This document shows, one piece after another, positions 56,197 through 64,000 of a stretch of 64,000 nucleotides of DNA; positions within the stretch are counted from its first letter, which is position 1, and each line of letters starts with the position of its first letter. Origin of the DNA: Glaciecola sp. KUL10 (GTDB taxonomy: Bacteria; Pseudomonadota; Gammaproteobacteria; Enterobacterales; Alteromonadaceae); contig NZ_BGNG01000005.1 in assembly GCF_003203515.1 (NCBI RefSeq), positions 186,001 through 250,000 of the forward strand. Reading direction: 5' to 3'. Both the position numbers and the translations under genes were made by a program. The notes beneath the pieces were generated by a model. The model saw nothing but the letters and a program-made list of their open reading frames with translations. It was not told the DNA's origin and did not search any database.

Positions 56197-58281
56197 ATGC
56201 TTAGCACAATCAAAGCGACGCTCACAACCATCAACAGCATTGCGATTGTCGCGGTGAGCATAGCTGTGCTTGCCTTTTCGATCAAAGTACATGAGGCACT
56301 TTACCTAGAGTCAGTAAAAACCGATTTTTCTCCTTTAAGCGAAAACATTTCGAATGACCTAATCAAATTCATCAACACAGAACAACCCGACATCTTTGGG
56401 ATTACATCTACTTTATTGCGCTTAGAGGGTTACGAGAACGTAAAATACGCCGTCGTTTTGTCTCCGACTTATCAAACTATTCAATTTTATGCGGGTAAAG
56501 CGATAGAAGAAAAAACAGCTGACGAAATCATGGCTCAGACAGAGTTTAGTCGCTTTCAAAGCGGTATGAGTATAGATGGCAACAACCTAATAGCAATGCG
56601 CCCTATCGGCGAAAAAACGCTTCCTTTAGGTCACTTTTTGATTGTGAATGATCTAGCCAAACCACTTAAACAAAGCAAGCTAGATTTGTTGTCGTCCACA
56701 CTGCCGCTTGTATTGATGGTCATGCTCACTGCCGTTCTTATTCTAAGGTGGTTAAATACAAAAATGCTAAGTCCGTTTAGTTCATTGGCAAGGTTGGCTA
56801 GAAAGATAAAACAAACCAATGACTACACTATCCAGATAGATGTTGATGGTAAGAAAGAAGTACAAGATTTGAGCTCTGAGTTTAGTTCGATGATGGAAAC
56901 CATCCACAGTGAAGAGGTCAAAAACAAAAAGTACACTGTGCAACTGATGAAACAGCGAAAAGATATGGAGCGTTTGGCTAATTTTGATACGCTCACTGGC
57001 TTACCCAATCGCTTATCATTTATGGAAAAACTGCAATCACAGTTGAAATCCGCATTCATTCAAGGCGAAAACCCAGCACTATTTTACATAGACCTAGACG
57101 GCTTTAAGGACGTCAATGACACTTATGGACACGATTTAGGTGATTCATTGCTTAAACACGTGAGCAAACGTATCCAAACTCACCTAAATGAAAGGGATAT
57201 TATCGCCCGACTCGGTGGTGACGAATTTGTGGTGTTAATTGTCGAAACACTTAACGAACAAAAAATAAAAGACAAAGCTACAGTGTTCATTAAGGAGCTT
57301 TCAAGTACATTTAAATTAGATGATTGGGAAGTACAAGTCAGCGCTAGCATTGGCATCGCTTACGCTGAATCGGGTGATTTCCAAGTCGGTCAAGTAGTGA
57401 CCAATGCCGACCTTGCAATGTATCGCGCAAAGCTTGATGGAAAAGACACCTACAGGCTGTTCACAGAAGATTTAATGGAAGTCAATCGACGTAAATTAGC
57501 GATCGCTAATTCTTTATCAAATGCGATTAAAAATGATGAATTTACACTGTACTACCAATCCAAAGTAAATCACGCGCGTCGAATCGTAGGATTTGAAGCC
57601 TTGATTCGCTGGACCAATGAAGAACTGGGGTTTGTCGGACCTGACGAATTCATCAATATCGCTGAGAAAAGTGGGAAAATTCATCAAATAACGCAATGGG
57701 TAATAAAGCAATGTTGCCAAGATATTAATTATTTACGCAAACTTTATGGCAGTGAAATTGTGTTATCACTCAATTTATCTTCGTTTGATTTGAAGATACC
57801 CTCTTTAGCTGATCATATTTCAGCCTTATTCGAAGCGCACAGCGTACCCGCTCATTGTATAGAGTTTGAAGTCACTGAGTCTGCATATTTGGAAAACTTT
57901 GACGAAGCCAATGCATTTTTCGAACGCATCAAACAAATTGGCTGCACGATTGCCTTGGATGATTTTGGGACAGGCTATTCATCTTTGAGCTATTTAACTC
58001 AAATTAAAATTGATACGCTTAAGATTGACAAGCAATTTGTAGACAAACTAGGTGTTTCTAAACGCAATACCTTGGTCACCAAAACAATTATTGAGTTGGC
58101 CAAGCAATTAAACCTGATGATTTGCGCTGAAGGCGTTGAAACATCTGAGCAAGCAGAGTTTCTTCTAAATGCCGGTTGCAATACTCTTCAAGGATATTAC
58201 TTCGACAAACCACAACCGCTTGAAACCCTCGCCGACCATGCACAAGCAACTAAAACTAATCCACTACAAACAGGATCTTAA
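56197..58281 (+). CDS. membrane GGDEF-EAL protein (c-di-GMP turnover)
   Basis: 694-aa protein. Two helices (about 8-28 and 166-184) flank a periplasmic domain of about 135 residues that recalls CHASE8-type sensor domains. A HAMP-like segment follows (about 190-240). GGDEF is intact (RLGGDEF, Gly340-Phe344), and so is EAL (GFEALIRW, Glu467), with DDFGTGYSSL later. Either activity may dominate. The 3' end overlaps the convergent PstS-like gene by 26 bases. The sensor domain faces the periplasm, where the PstS-like protein would be, so a contact between the two is plausible. Confidence 0.92.
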   Translation: MLSTIKATLTTINSIAIVAVSIAVLAFSIKVHEALYLESVKTDFSPLSENISNDLIKFINTEQPDIFGITSTLLRLEGYENVKYAVVLSPTYQTIQFYAGKAIEEKTADEIMAQTEFSRFQSGMSIDGNNLIAMRPIGEKTLPLGHFLIVNDLAKPLKQSKLDLLSSTLPLVLMVMLTAVLILRWLNTKMLSPFSSLARLARKIKQTNDYTIQIDVDGKKEVQDLSSEFSSMMETIHSEEVKNKKYTVQLMKQRKDMERLANFDTLTGLPNRLSFMEKLQSQLKSAFIQGENPALFYIDLDGFKDVNDTYGHDLGDSLLKHVSKRIQTHLNERDIIARLGGDEFVVLIVETLNEQKIKDKATVFIKELSSTFKLDDWEVQVSASIGIAYAESGDFQVGQVVTNADLAMYRAKLDGKDTYRLFTEDLMEVNRRKLAIANSLSNAIKNDEFTLYYQSKVNHARRIVGFEALIRWTNEELGFVGPDEFINIAEKSGKIHQITQWVIKQCCQDINYLRKLYGSEIVLSLNLSSFDLKIPSLADHISALFEAHSVPAHCIEFEVTESAYLENFDEANAFFERIKQIGCTIALDDFGTGYSSLSYLTQIKIDTLKIDKQFVDKLGVSKRNTLVTKTIIELAKQLNLMICAEGVETSEQAEFLLNAGCNTLQGYYFDKPQPLETLADHAQATKTNPLQTGS

Positions 58282-58708
58282 CTGTCTCTGGAAGTGCTTC
58301 AACCGAAGAAACATACGCAATTGCATTGCGATTTTGACTAACAAATGCAATTGCTTCTAATTCAGTGTCGACTTCTTTTGGGGGTTTCATTCGCCCTGAA
58401 AAGCGCATCTGAGCCCAATATGATTGTATTCTCGATTCGGTTAAACCCACGACTTTGAGATTAAAAAGCGTTCGACACAAATCGCCTGTCGACAGATTTA
58501 CCGGCTCAAGCCCTAAATTATTTGCACTGCCCATGAACACATTTCTAATTTGTTGCTTATTTAAATCAAGCTGGCTTTGCGAATTCACAACAATGAAGAG
58601 TTGATTTTGAGCGCTCACCGATGAGCTAAGCAGTAACTGCCCCGTGAACATCACAAAGAGTGCGAACGCGGTCGTTAACTTTGGCAGGACGTTTTGGCGC
58701 GTATGCAT
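58256..58708 (-). CDS. small PstS-like periplasmic protein
   Basis: 150-aa exported protein (start at 58708, signal peptide about residues 10-35 ending SVSA). The mature part LFIVVNSQSQLDLNKQQIRN, NVFMGSANNLGLEPVNL, AQMRFSGRMKPPKEV and AIAYVSS is the compact form of PstS-like phosphate-binding-like domains. It is half the length of transport PstS, so a signalling rather than transport role is likely. Start and upstream stop overlap (TAATG), linking it to the beta-barrel gene. The 3' end overlaps the convergent GGDEF-EAL gene. Confidence 0.82.
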   Translation of the reverse strand: MHTRQNVLPKLTTAFALFVMFTGQLLLSSSVSAQNQLFIVVNSQSQLDLNKQQIRNVFMGSANNLGLEPVNLSTGDLCRTLFNLKVVGLTESRIQSYWAQMRFSGRMKPPKEVDTELEAIAFVSQNRNAIAYVSSVEALPETVKILFVVD

Positions 58709-59922
58709 TAAAACACCCACTCAACTGCAAACTGCATTAGTTGACCTTCTTGCTTTGATTGCGTGGTATCAAGCTGTTCAAAGAGAGCTCGTCCTCCCTT
58801 TTCGCCTTCTAGCCATGTGTGCTCAATTTTCAGCGCGATATTTGCACTAACATCATAGCGTAAGCCCATAGTGATTGATTTAAGATCGTCATTTGGACGA
58901 GTGTTATAAACCAAATCAACCAAACGACTAAGCTCATCAAGTTGCGGGGCTAAGCCTTGAGGAATAGTTTGCTCTGGTGTGAAATAGCGGTTTCGACTAG
59001 CAGACACCGTTAGATGAGCACTAAAGGGATAAAAGTTATATCCTAATGTTGTATAAAAACTTGTCTGCGTTGGCACTAAAGGAATGCTTTCACCGGCGCT
59101 AATGCGAGTGAGTTCTGTCTTAAAAAACACATCTAAACTGTCATAATCAACGCCAATAGAAACGTATTCTGGTACGCCCTCGACCCTTAGACTTTGTGCG
59201 ATGGCATTAAAGCCTGTATCACTAAGCGCTTGAATTAATGGGCTTAATTGCTCATCAGGTGCCAAGTCTACATGACCAACATGATAGGCAAGTCGGTAAC
59301 GCCAATTTTCTACGTTAAACAAGCCAATCAAACCATATACGTAGTCTATATTGACCATATTAGTCGCGTTAACAGTATTAAACTCACCGTCAAAAAAGCC
59401 GTAGTAACTCTCGAAGGATCCGCTAAATTCACGGTTACTAAAATCAAACCGTCCTAAAACACCATCAAACTCAGTAAAGAAATAGCTGCTATATAAAGGA
59501 GAAGGAGGAGAGATCCAGGGGTAAGCAAAACCAACATCCAGCACATCGCTATACAGATAAAATGGTATGCGCTGTCTACCTAACTTAAAACTGAGTACAT
59601 CTGAAGGACGATAATCAGCGTAGAGCCACTGAATACCCGACTCTTTGAGTTTGTCATCTGTTGCAATAGCCTGCGCAACAAATGCCCATTTATCATTGGC
59701 TTGATAGTCGAGTCTAACCGCAACCAAACTGTCATTATCAAACGAAAGTGAATTATCATAACCTCGGAACACGGCTTCATCTTGATCGAATTTACCTGCG
59801 ACTACTCGCCCAAAGCTTGATATTTCAAGCTTGTCAGCACTTGAGCTATCTGTTGCACCATTTGCAGCGCCAGAAATAACCCCAAACAAAAATATAATGA
59901 CGAAGAATGAGTTTGCCTTCAT
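58708..59922 (-). CDS. beta-barrel outer-membrane protein (porin-like)
   Basis: 404-aa protein with a signal peptide (FFVIIFLFGVISGAANG) and alternating strands throughout (SLSFDNDSLVAVRLDYQA, SFKLGRQRIPFYLYSDVLD). The final residues EWVF end in Phe, the outer-membrane sorting signal. The long middle contains a family-like YPWISPPSPLYSSYFFTEFDG. Similar barrels often accompany small PstS-like proteins and signalling proteins in marine gammaproteobacteria. Three bases separate it from the response regulator gene upstream. Confidence 0.87.
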   Translation of the reverse strand: MKANSFFVIIFLFGVISGAANGATDSSSADKLEISSFGRVVAGKFDQDEAVFRGYDNSLSFDNDSLVAVRLDYQANDKWAFVAQAIATDDKLKESGIQWLYADYRPSDVLSFKLGRQRIPFYLYSDVLDVGFAYPWISPPSPLYSSYFFTEFDGVLGRFDFSNREFSGSFESYYGFFDGEFNTVNATNMVNIDYVYGLIGLFNVENWRYRLAYHVGHVDLAPDEQLSPLIQALSDTGFNAIAQSLRVEGVPEYVSIGVDYDSLDVFFKTELTRISAGESIPLVPTQTSFYTTLGYNFYPFSAHLTVSASRNRYFTPEQTIPQGLAPQLDELSRLVDLVYNTRPNDDLKSITMGLRYDVSANIALKIEHTWLEGEKGGRALFEQLDTTQSKQEGQLMQFAVEWVF

Positions 59923-59925
59923 AGC

Positions 59926-61077
59926 CTAACTCAACAACTCCGATGCAACTTTAATTCGCTCTCTGAGCGCGGCAAGGTTTTCTTCAACGTGTAGTGCTTC
60001 TTCAATGTGCCCGTTTATTTGCTTTGCGCGTCCTTGAACAATTTGAGTGATGCTTTCTTCTTGGTACTGCGTAATACCCATATTAAAAAAGCTAGCTTCG
60101 AGTTCTAGTAGCATATCGTCTAACAGGTCTAAGCTTTTTTGCTTGTGCTCCAATTCAATGTTCTCGACCATTTTCATAGTAGCAACCACATCGAGCAATT
60201 CATCTCTTAAGGTCAAATTAGCTTTCACTTCACTAAATTGAGCCCCTTGATCGGCACCCAACTGCCCCACTTTCATGCTCAACGCATTGGTATCTTCAAT
60301 GATCATCATTAAGTTGTCGCGCAAATCACCGCGTGCCATTTCGTCATCCACCGGCATATTTTTAATAATGACCGACACATTTTCAAAATTAACGATATAA
60401 CGCGAACCCTTTTCTAAAAAACGGCTCGTCATTTGTGAGGCGCGCTCAAGCAAGTCCTTTTCAAGAGGTGTCATAACCATATCGCTTGAGCGGTTGATCA
60501 CGCGATTTTCGAGGCGAAGTTGCACACAAGCATCAATATTCAGACCGTCAAAAACGTCAAACAAAGCACTCACTAAACCTTCGGGGGTTTTAATTTTCAA
60601 ACCTGAGCGCAAAAAGCCCAGCACGGTGCCTAAGTGTCCAGCGCTCGCAATAACAGACATGACCATATCTGTACTGGATTTATTTTCGTCCTCAAGCTCA
60701 TGCATCTTTTTGCGTTCATCCAGCACCACATCCACTTTGCGTGACACTAACTTGGCATCGATTGGTTTGGTAAGGTAGTCTAATCCGCCAACATCAAAGC
60801 CTTTTAAAATTTCTTCTGTTTGCGTGTTACCTGATACAAACATGACGGGTAAGTCAGGAGAGATTTGATGAATTTTTTCACAGGTTTCATAACCGTCTAA
60901 ATCTGGCATCATGACATCTAGCAATACCAATTCTATTTGGGCGTCATCTTCGATCATTTTTAACGCTTGAAAACCACTTGTAGCGGCTACAATGGCATAC
61001 TTGTCTTTGAGTATCTCCATTAAGATACGTAATTCGTTTGGCGAATCATCAACGAGTAAAATGCGGTGTTTATCCAT
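59926..61077 (-). CDS. response regulator with unassigned output domain
   Basis: 383-aa protein. The receiver (1-125) contains phospho-acceptor Asp in VLLDVMMPDLDG, MFVSGNTQ and Lys in LTKPIDAK. Residues about 130-260 form a possible GAF-like or other alpha/beta domain, and residues 260-383 are helical coiled coil (LRDELLDVVATMKMVENIE). There is no DNA-binding, GGDEF, EAL or HD-GYP module. It lies three bases after the hybrid kinase gene, so it is the presumed target of that kinase's Hpt domain. Its action is unknown; protein-protein control is inferred. Confidence 0.85.
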   Translation of the reverse strand: MDKHRILLVDDSPNELRILMEILKDKYAIVAATSGFQALKMIEDDAQIELVLLDVMMPDLDGYETCEKIHQISPDLPVMFVSGNTQTEEILKGFDVGGLDYLTKPIDAKLVSRKVDVVLDERKKMHELEDENKSSTDMVMSVIASAGHLGTVLGFLRSGLKIKTPEGLVSALFDVFDGLNIDACVQLRLENRVINRSSDMVMTPLEKDLLERASQMTSRFLEKGSRYIVNFENVSVIIKNMPVDDEMARGDLRDNLMMIIEDTNALSMKVGQLGADQGAQFSEVKANLTLRDELLDVVATMKMVENIELEHKQKSLDLLDDMLLELEASFFNMGITQYQEESITQIVQGRAKQINGHIEEALHVEENLAALRERIKVASELLS

Positions 61078-61080
61078 TGT

Positions 61081-63054
61081 TTATCCTAGTAACTCAAGGG
61101 CTTGTTCGATGTCATTTGCAGCTGCAAGCGTATCGAAACGCGCCATAGCTTGTTGTACGTTTTCGAGTATACCTTGCATGGGAGCACTTAATTTGCAAGT
61201 TAATAACTCTTGAAGGCCTGCCTCGGCATTTAAAAAATCTTGATTCAATTGCATCTTTATATCTTGCAAATAGTTCAATATCTGCTCATCAGACACGGAT
61301 CTCAAAGGCGCCTTTTCAGCTTTATCTTTGTTGTTATCGACCAAAGCCAAATGATGCTTAACTTCTTCAATGAGTTGTTGCAGTCTTTCAGCCTTATTGA
61401 GTGTGGGCCACGATTGCTTGGTTTGCAATTCCGTTTCTAATTCGGCCGCTAGCTTTGATACTTTCTCAATCCCGACGTTTGCAGCACTCCCTTTGATAAG
61501 GTGCAGCGCCATACTTGCACTCTTTTTATTGTCTTGTTCAACACATACTTCATAGCGCGTATAAAAGTCGCCATTATCCTTACAAAAACGCTGAAGTAAG
61601 GACAAATACAATTCCAGGTCATGATTGACTCTCGCTAGGCCACTTTCAACATCCACTCCCTTTATTTCAGGTACTGAATTATTGATAGGTGTTTCATGCT
61701 GTGAGCTTTGCTCAGCCGCTGACATGTTGCCAATTAAGCTTTTAATTTTTTGATGTAATAGCGCTTTATCGATCGGCTTAGATATATGGCCGTTCATACC
61801 CACTTGTTCGCATTCGTCGATATGAGCCTGTGAGCTGTGTGCTGTCATTGCAATAATAGGCACATCCATATTTTCGCTCAGCACACCTCCCTTGCCCGTA
61901 CGGATGAATTCAGTGGCTTGAATCCCTCCCATTACTGGCATTTGCAAATCCATCAGCACGATATCAAAGGTGTCTTTTGATAAGTGATCTAACGCAAGTT
62001 GACCGTTTTCAGCAAGAGACACATTACACCCCCAACCTTCTAGTAACTTAGTAGCGACCATTTGATTGATTGTATTATCTTCTACCAACAAGATACGTAA
62101 AGTATCGACAGGGTTATCAACAGATGGGTCAACTGTATCTGTGTACAATTCAATCTCGTCGGCGGTTTGCAAAGACAGGTCAACATAAAAGCAACTGCCT
62201 TTACCCAGTTCACTTGTCACGTTTATCTTGCCACCAAACATACTGACGAGTTGTTTAGTAATACTCATTCCTAAACCTGTACCACCAAACTCTCTGGTAA
62301 TTGAGGTGTCGGCCTGTTCAAACGCAGCAAAAATTGATTCTAGATTAGCTTCACTTATGCCAATCCCGGTGTCACTTACCGATATTCGATAAACATCTTC
62401 AAAGGCATTGAAAGAAAGGCTCACACTACCTTTATCAGTAAATTTAAGCGCATTTGACAGCAGGTTTGAAATAATCTGAGTCAGTCGAAGCGAATCAACC
62501 ATTAAAAAGTCGGGGATGCGATCATCGACATGTACCTCAAAAGCAATCCCTTTTTGTTTTGCCTGAAGTTCAAAAGGCGCACATAAGGTTTTTACATATG
62601 GACGAATATTAAGGGCAGCAAATTCAAGGGTGATTTTATTGGCTTCGATTTTAGAAAAGTCCAAAATATCATTGATAACACCGAGCAGATGCTTACCTGA
62701 CGCTTCAGCAACGGCTACTAGTTCGCTTTGTTGCTCGTTTAACGATTGCTCTGACAGCAGGGCCATAACGCCTAGCACTCCATTGAGCGGCGTACGCAAC
62801 TCATGACTCATATTGGCAATGAAATCAGTTTTAACTTGCAGAGCATATAGCGCTTCATCGCGTGCTTGTTGCATTTCGATCGTGCGCTTTGCAACGAGTT
62901 TTTCTAAACTCTGGCTCAACGCTTCTAACTCCATGTGCTTAGCAAACAGCTCACGGCTTTTATCCTCGAGTAGTCTTTCAGCCTCCTGCCTTGCCTTGCG
63001 TTCACGCTCTAATCGTCTAATTAAGCGCGCTGGGTCAGTAGATGCGTGATTCAA
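61081..63054 (-). CDS. soluble hybrid histidine kinase (HisKA-HATPase-REC-Hpt)
   Basis: 657-aa kinase without membrane helices. An N-terminal coiled coil (residues 1-75) leads to HisKA (FIANMSHELRTPLNGVLG, phospho-His), then the HATPase domain (NLLSNALKFT, DTGIGI, GGTGLGMSI). The receiver at about 320-440 has Asp in VLMDLQMPVMGG. The Hpt domain is at about 505-600, with His in LHLIKGSAANVG. A cytosolic sensor kinase downstream of H-NOX is the classic partner arrangement: H-NOX inhibits or releases the kinase when NO binds. It has no separate sensing domain of its own, which supports control by H-NOX. Confidence 0.93.
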   Translation of the reverse strand: MNHASTDPARLIRRLERERKARQEAERLLEDKSRELFAKHMELEALSQSLEKLVAKRTIEMQQARDEALYALQVKTDFIANMSHELRTPLNGVLGVMALLSEQSLNEQQSELVAVAEASGKHLLGVINDILDFSKIEANKITLEFAALNIRPYVKTLCAPFELQAKQKGIAFEVHVDDRIPDFLMVDSLRLTQIISNLLSNALKFTDKGSVSLSFNAFEDVYRISVSDTGIGISEANLESIFAAFEQADTSITREFGGTGLGMSITKQLVSMFGGKINVTSELGKGSCFYVDLSLQTADEIELYTDTVDPSVDNPVDTLRILLVEDNTINQMVATKLLEGWGCNVSLAENGQLALDHLSKDTFDIVLMDLQMPVMGGIQATEFIRTGKGGVLSENMDVPIIAMTAHSSQAHIDECEQVGMNGHISKPIDKALLHQKIKSLIGNMSAAEQSSQHETPINNSVPEIKGVDVESGLARVNHDLELYLSLLQRFCKDNGDFYTRYEVCVEQDNKKSASMALHLIKGSAANVGIEKVSKLAAELETELQTKQSWPTLNKAERLQQLIEEVKHHLALVDNNKDKAEKAPLRSVSDEQILNYLQDIKMQLNQDFLNAEAGLQELLTCKLSAPMQGILENVQQAMARFDTLAAANDIEQALELLG

Positions 63055-63111
63055 ACATGATACCTTTTTGAAATAAGTGGTTTATGATGCTTGCCTTCTC
63101 AATGCTAAACG

Positions 63112-63660
63112 TTAGGCACTGGTCAATCTAAAAATAGCATGATGAATGTCGCCTTCTACCCAGTCTTCACGATCAATATTAAAAGTCTCGCCAAAGTAAG
63201 CGGAAGTGCTTTCAATTAATCCCAATGCCAGGTCGGCAAAACCGCGTGTCGATTGATAGTGCAAAGCAAAGTGTTCGGTAGGTGATTCAACATGTTCAAA
63301 ACTAAATACGGGTAGCTCAGCATCGGGGTATAATTTGCGTACTTCCACATGAATATGATTGTCAATCGCTTCTAAAAATTTAATCGTGCTACCGGCTTCT
63401 ATAAAAAACGAAGTAAATTTTTCGCTAAAGACCTTTCCCATGTGTAATCCAAAAGCGTGAACAAGCGCGGGGACGGGGGTGTCGCAGAGTTTGCTCAACT
63501 CGACTACCATATCTACCAGCTCTTGATGGTCGTAGGTTCCCACAGCGGTGTAGGCCCCTTCTGATTTAGGCTGAACAGCATCCAATATATCGTCGAACAT
63601 GTCTTCACCAAACTGGCTCTCGACCATACTCACAAATTCAGTAAACACTATTCCTTTCAT
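63112..63660 (-). CDS. H-NOX heme nitric-oxide sensor
   Basis: 182-aa heme protein of the H-NOX (HNOB) family. The proximal heme ligand is His102, in AIDNHIHVEVRKLYP, and the porphyrin-contacting Y-x-S-x-R motif is Tyr135, Ser137, Arg139. Length is that of stand-alone bacterial H-NOX. It binds NO at very low levels and regulates an adjacent histidine kinase, often tied to c-di-GMP and biofilm. Here it heads an array with the hybrid kinase, response regulator, beta-barrel protein and PstS-like protein. The promoter should lie in 63661-64000. Confidence 0.96.
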   Translation of the reverse strand: MKGIVFTEFVSMVESQFGEDMFDDILDAVQPKSEGAYTAVGTYDHQELVDMVVELSKLCDTPVPALVHAFGLHMGKVFSEKFTSFFIEAGSTIKFLEAIDNHIHVEVRKLYPDAELPVFSFEHVESPTEHFALHYQSTRGFADLALGLIESTSAYFGETFNIDREDWVEGDIHHAIFRLTSA

Positions 63661-64000
63661 AGATCACCCTAGTTAATTTTGATAAAACAAAGGGGCGCGA
63701 CGCTTTTGCCATGCCCAATAACTTCATATCGACAAAACTTTCACTACCCATAACAAAAAACAATAAAAAAGAACTAAGCCACAAAAAAAGGTGGCCTCAT
63801 TGCCTCTCCAAAACCTTTGAATACCCAAGGTAACGTGCCTTTGATGTCAGTATTTTTTACACCGTTTAAATTAACATCATTCTTTAGTACTATCTACCAT
63901 TGTGAAAAATAAGCTTCAAATTCCTTTTTTTAATCAGGTTTTTACGAAGGTATCCGATAAGAATAAATCAACGATTCTTCGTTAACGTTTTAAGGGTCCT
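63661..64000. other. upstream region of the H-NOX array, no gene seen
   Basis: 340 AT-rich bases to the window edge. There is a hairpin GCCAC-(A-rich loop)-GTGGC at about 63777-63795, read on the minus strand followed by a T-rich stretch, which could be a terminator for a gene beyond the edge. No NsrR or NorR site was recognised by eye. Confidence 0.4.

Noticed and set aside
63780-63900. c-di-GMP riboswitch in front of the H-NOX array
   Set aside because: The conserved core sequences of known c-di-GMP riboswitch classes were not found on either strand.

Overview
The window is chromosomal DNA of a marine-type gammaproteobacterium, most likely of the order Alteromonadales. This rests on the gene set (SrmB, RdgB-HemW, an attenuated leuABCD operon, isocitrate lyase with malate synthase G, ExeA/GspA-GspB, H-NOX with a hybrid kinase, abundant c-di-GMP proteins), the moderately low GC content and the dispersed palindromic repeats. 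The genus cannot be fixed from the sequence alone.

Layout. 1-5.4 kb is loosely packed: three small genes of unknown function, a SoxR regulator diverging from a flavodoxin-fold reductase across a perfect SoxR-type palindrome, gene debris with a sorting-signal-like tail, and two large palindromic elements. 5.4-10.6 kb is an Att/Lol-like ABC operon: membrane protein, ATPase, FtsX-type permease and CrtC/AttH lipocalin-like protein. 10.7-13.1 kb holds a Tat-type DUF1569 protein, a DUF2177 membrane protein and a lipoprotein alkaline phosphatase. 13.5-18.9 kb is the glyoxylate shunt, with a LysR regulator between isocitrate lyase and malate synthase G; both enzyme genes carry the same 13-bp upstream motif. 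19.1-24.6 kb (minus strand) is a GntR(YtrA)-ABC ATPase-permease-S9 peptidase operon behind a 25-bp operator-like palindrome. 24.8-29.7 kb is leuABCD with a leader peptide containing five consecutive Leu codons and an attenuator.

29.8-33.1 kb contains an HD-GYP protein that has lost the catalytic His of its HD pair, convergent with a GspA-GspB pair whose GspB carries the same type of N-terminal domain as the HD-GYP protein. 33.3-42.9 kb is mostly housekeeping (cca, srmB, rdgB, hemW) with large membrane proteins and a carbohydrate-binding-like secreted protein. 42.9-48.3 kb has two DUF1566 surface proteins, a PAS protein paired with a CheC/CheX-type response regulator, and an LrgA/LrgB pair whose lrgA lacks a conventional start codon. 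A CAU tRNA follows. 48.7-54.4 kb is accessory: GNAT, a DJ-1 family protein lacking its nucleophilic Cys, an M23-type membrane protein diverging from an XRE regulator, a class C beta-lactamase-like hydrolase and a DUF1295 protein.

54.6-63.7 kb is the most interesting region. It encodes an H-NOX nitric-oxide sensor, a soluble hybrid histidine kinase with receiver and Hpt domains, and a response regulator with an unrecognised output region. Downstream in the same tight minus-strand array are a beta-barrel outer-membrane protein and a small periplasmic PstS-like protein. A membrane GGDEF-EAL protein converges on this array with overlapping 3' ends, and a second degenerate HD-GYP protein lies beside it. 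I infer a pathway connecting NO sensing to c-di-GMP control and the cell envelope; only the domain content and gene order are directly visible.
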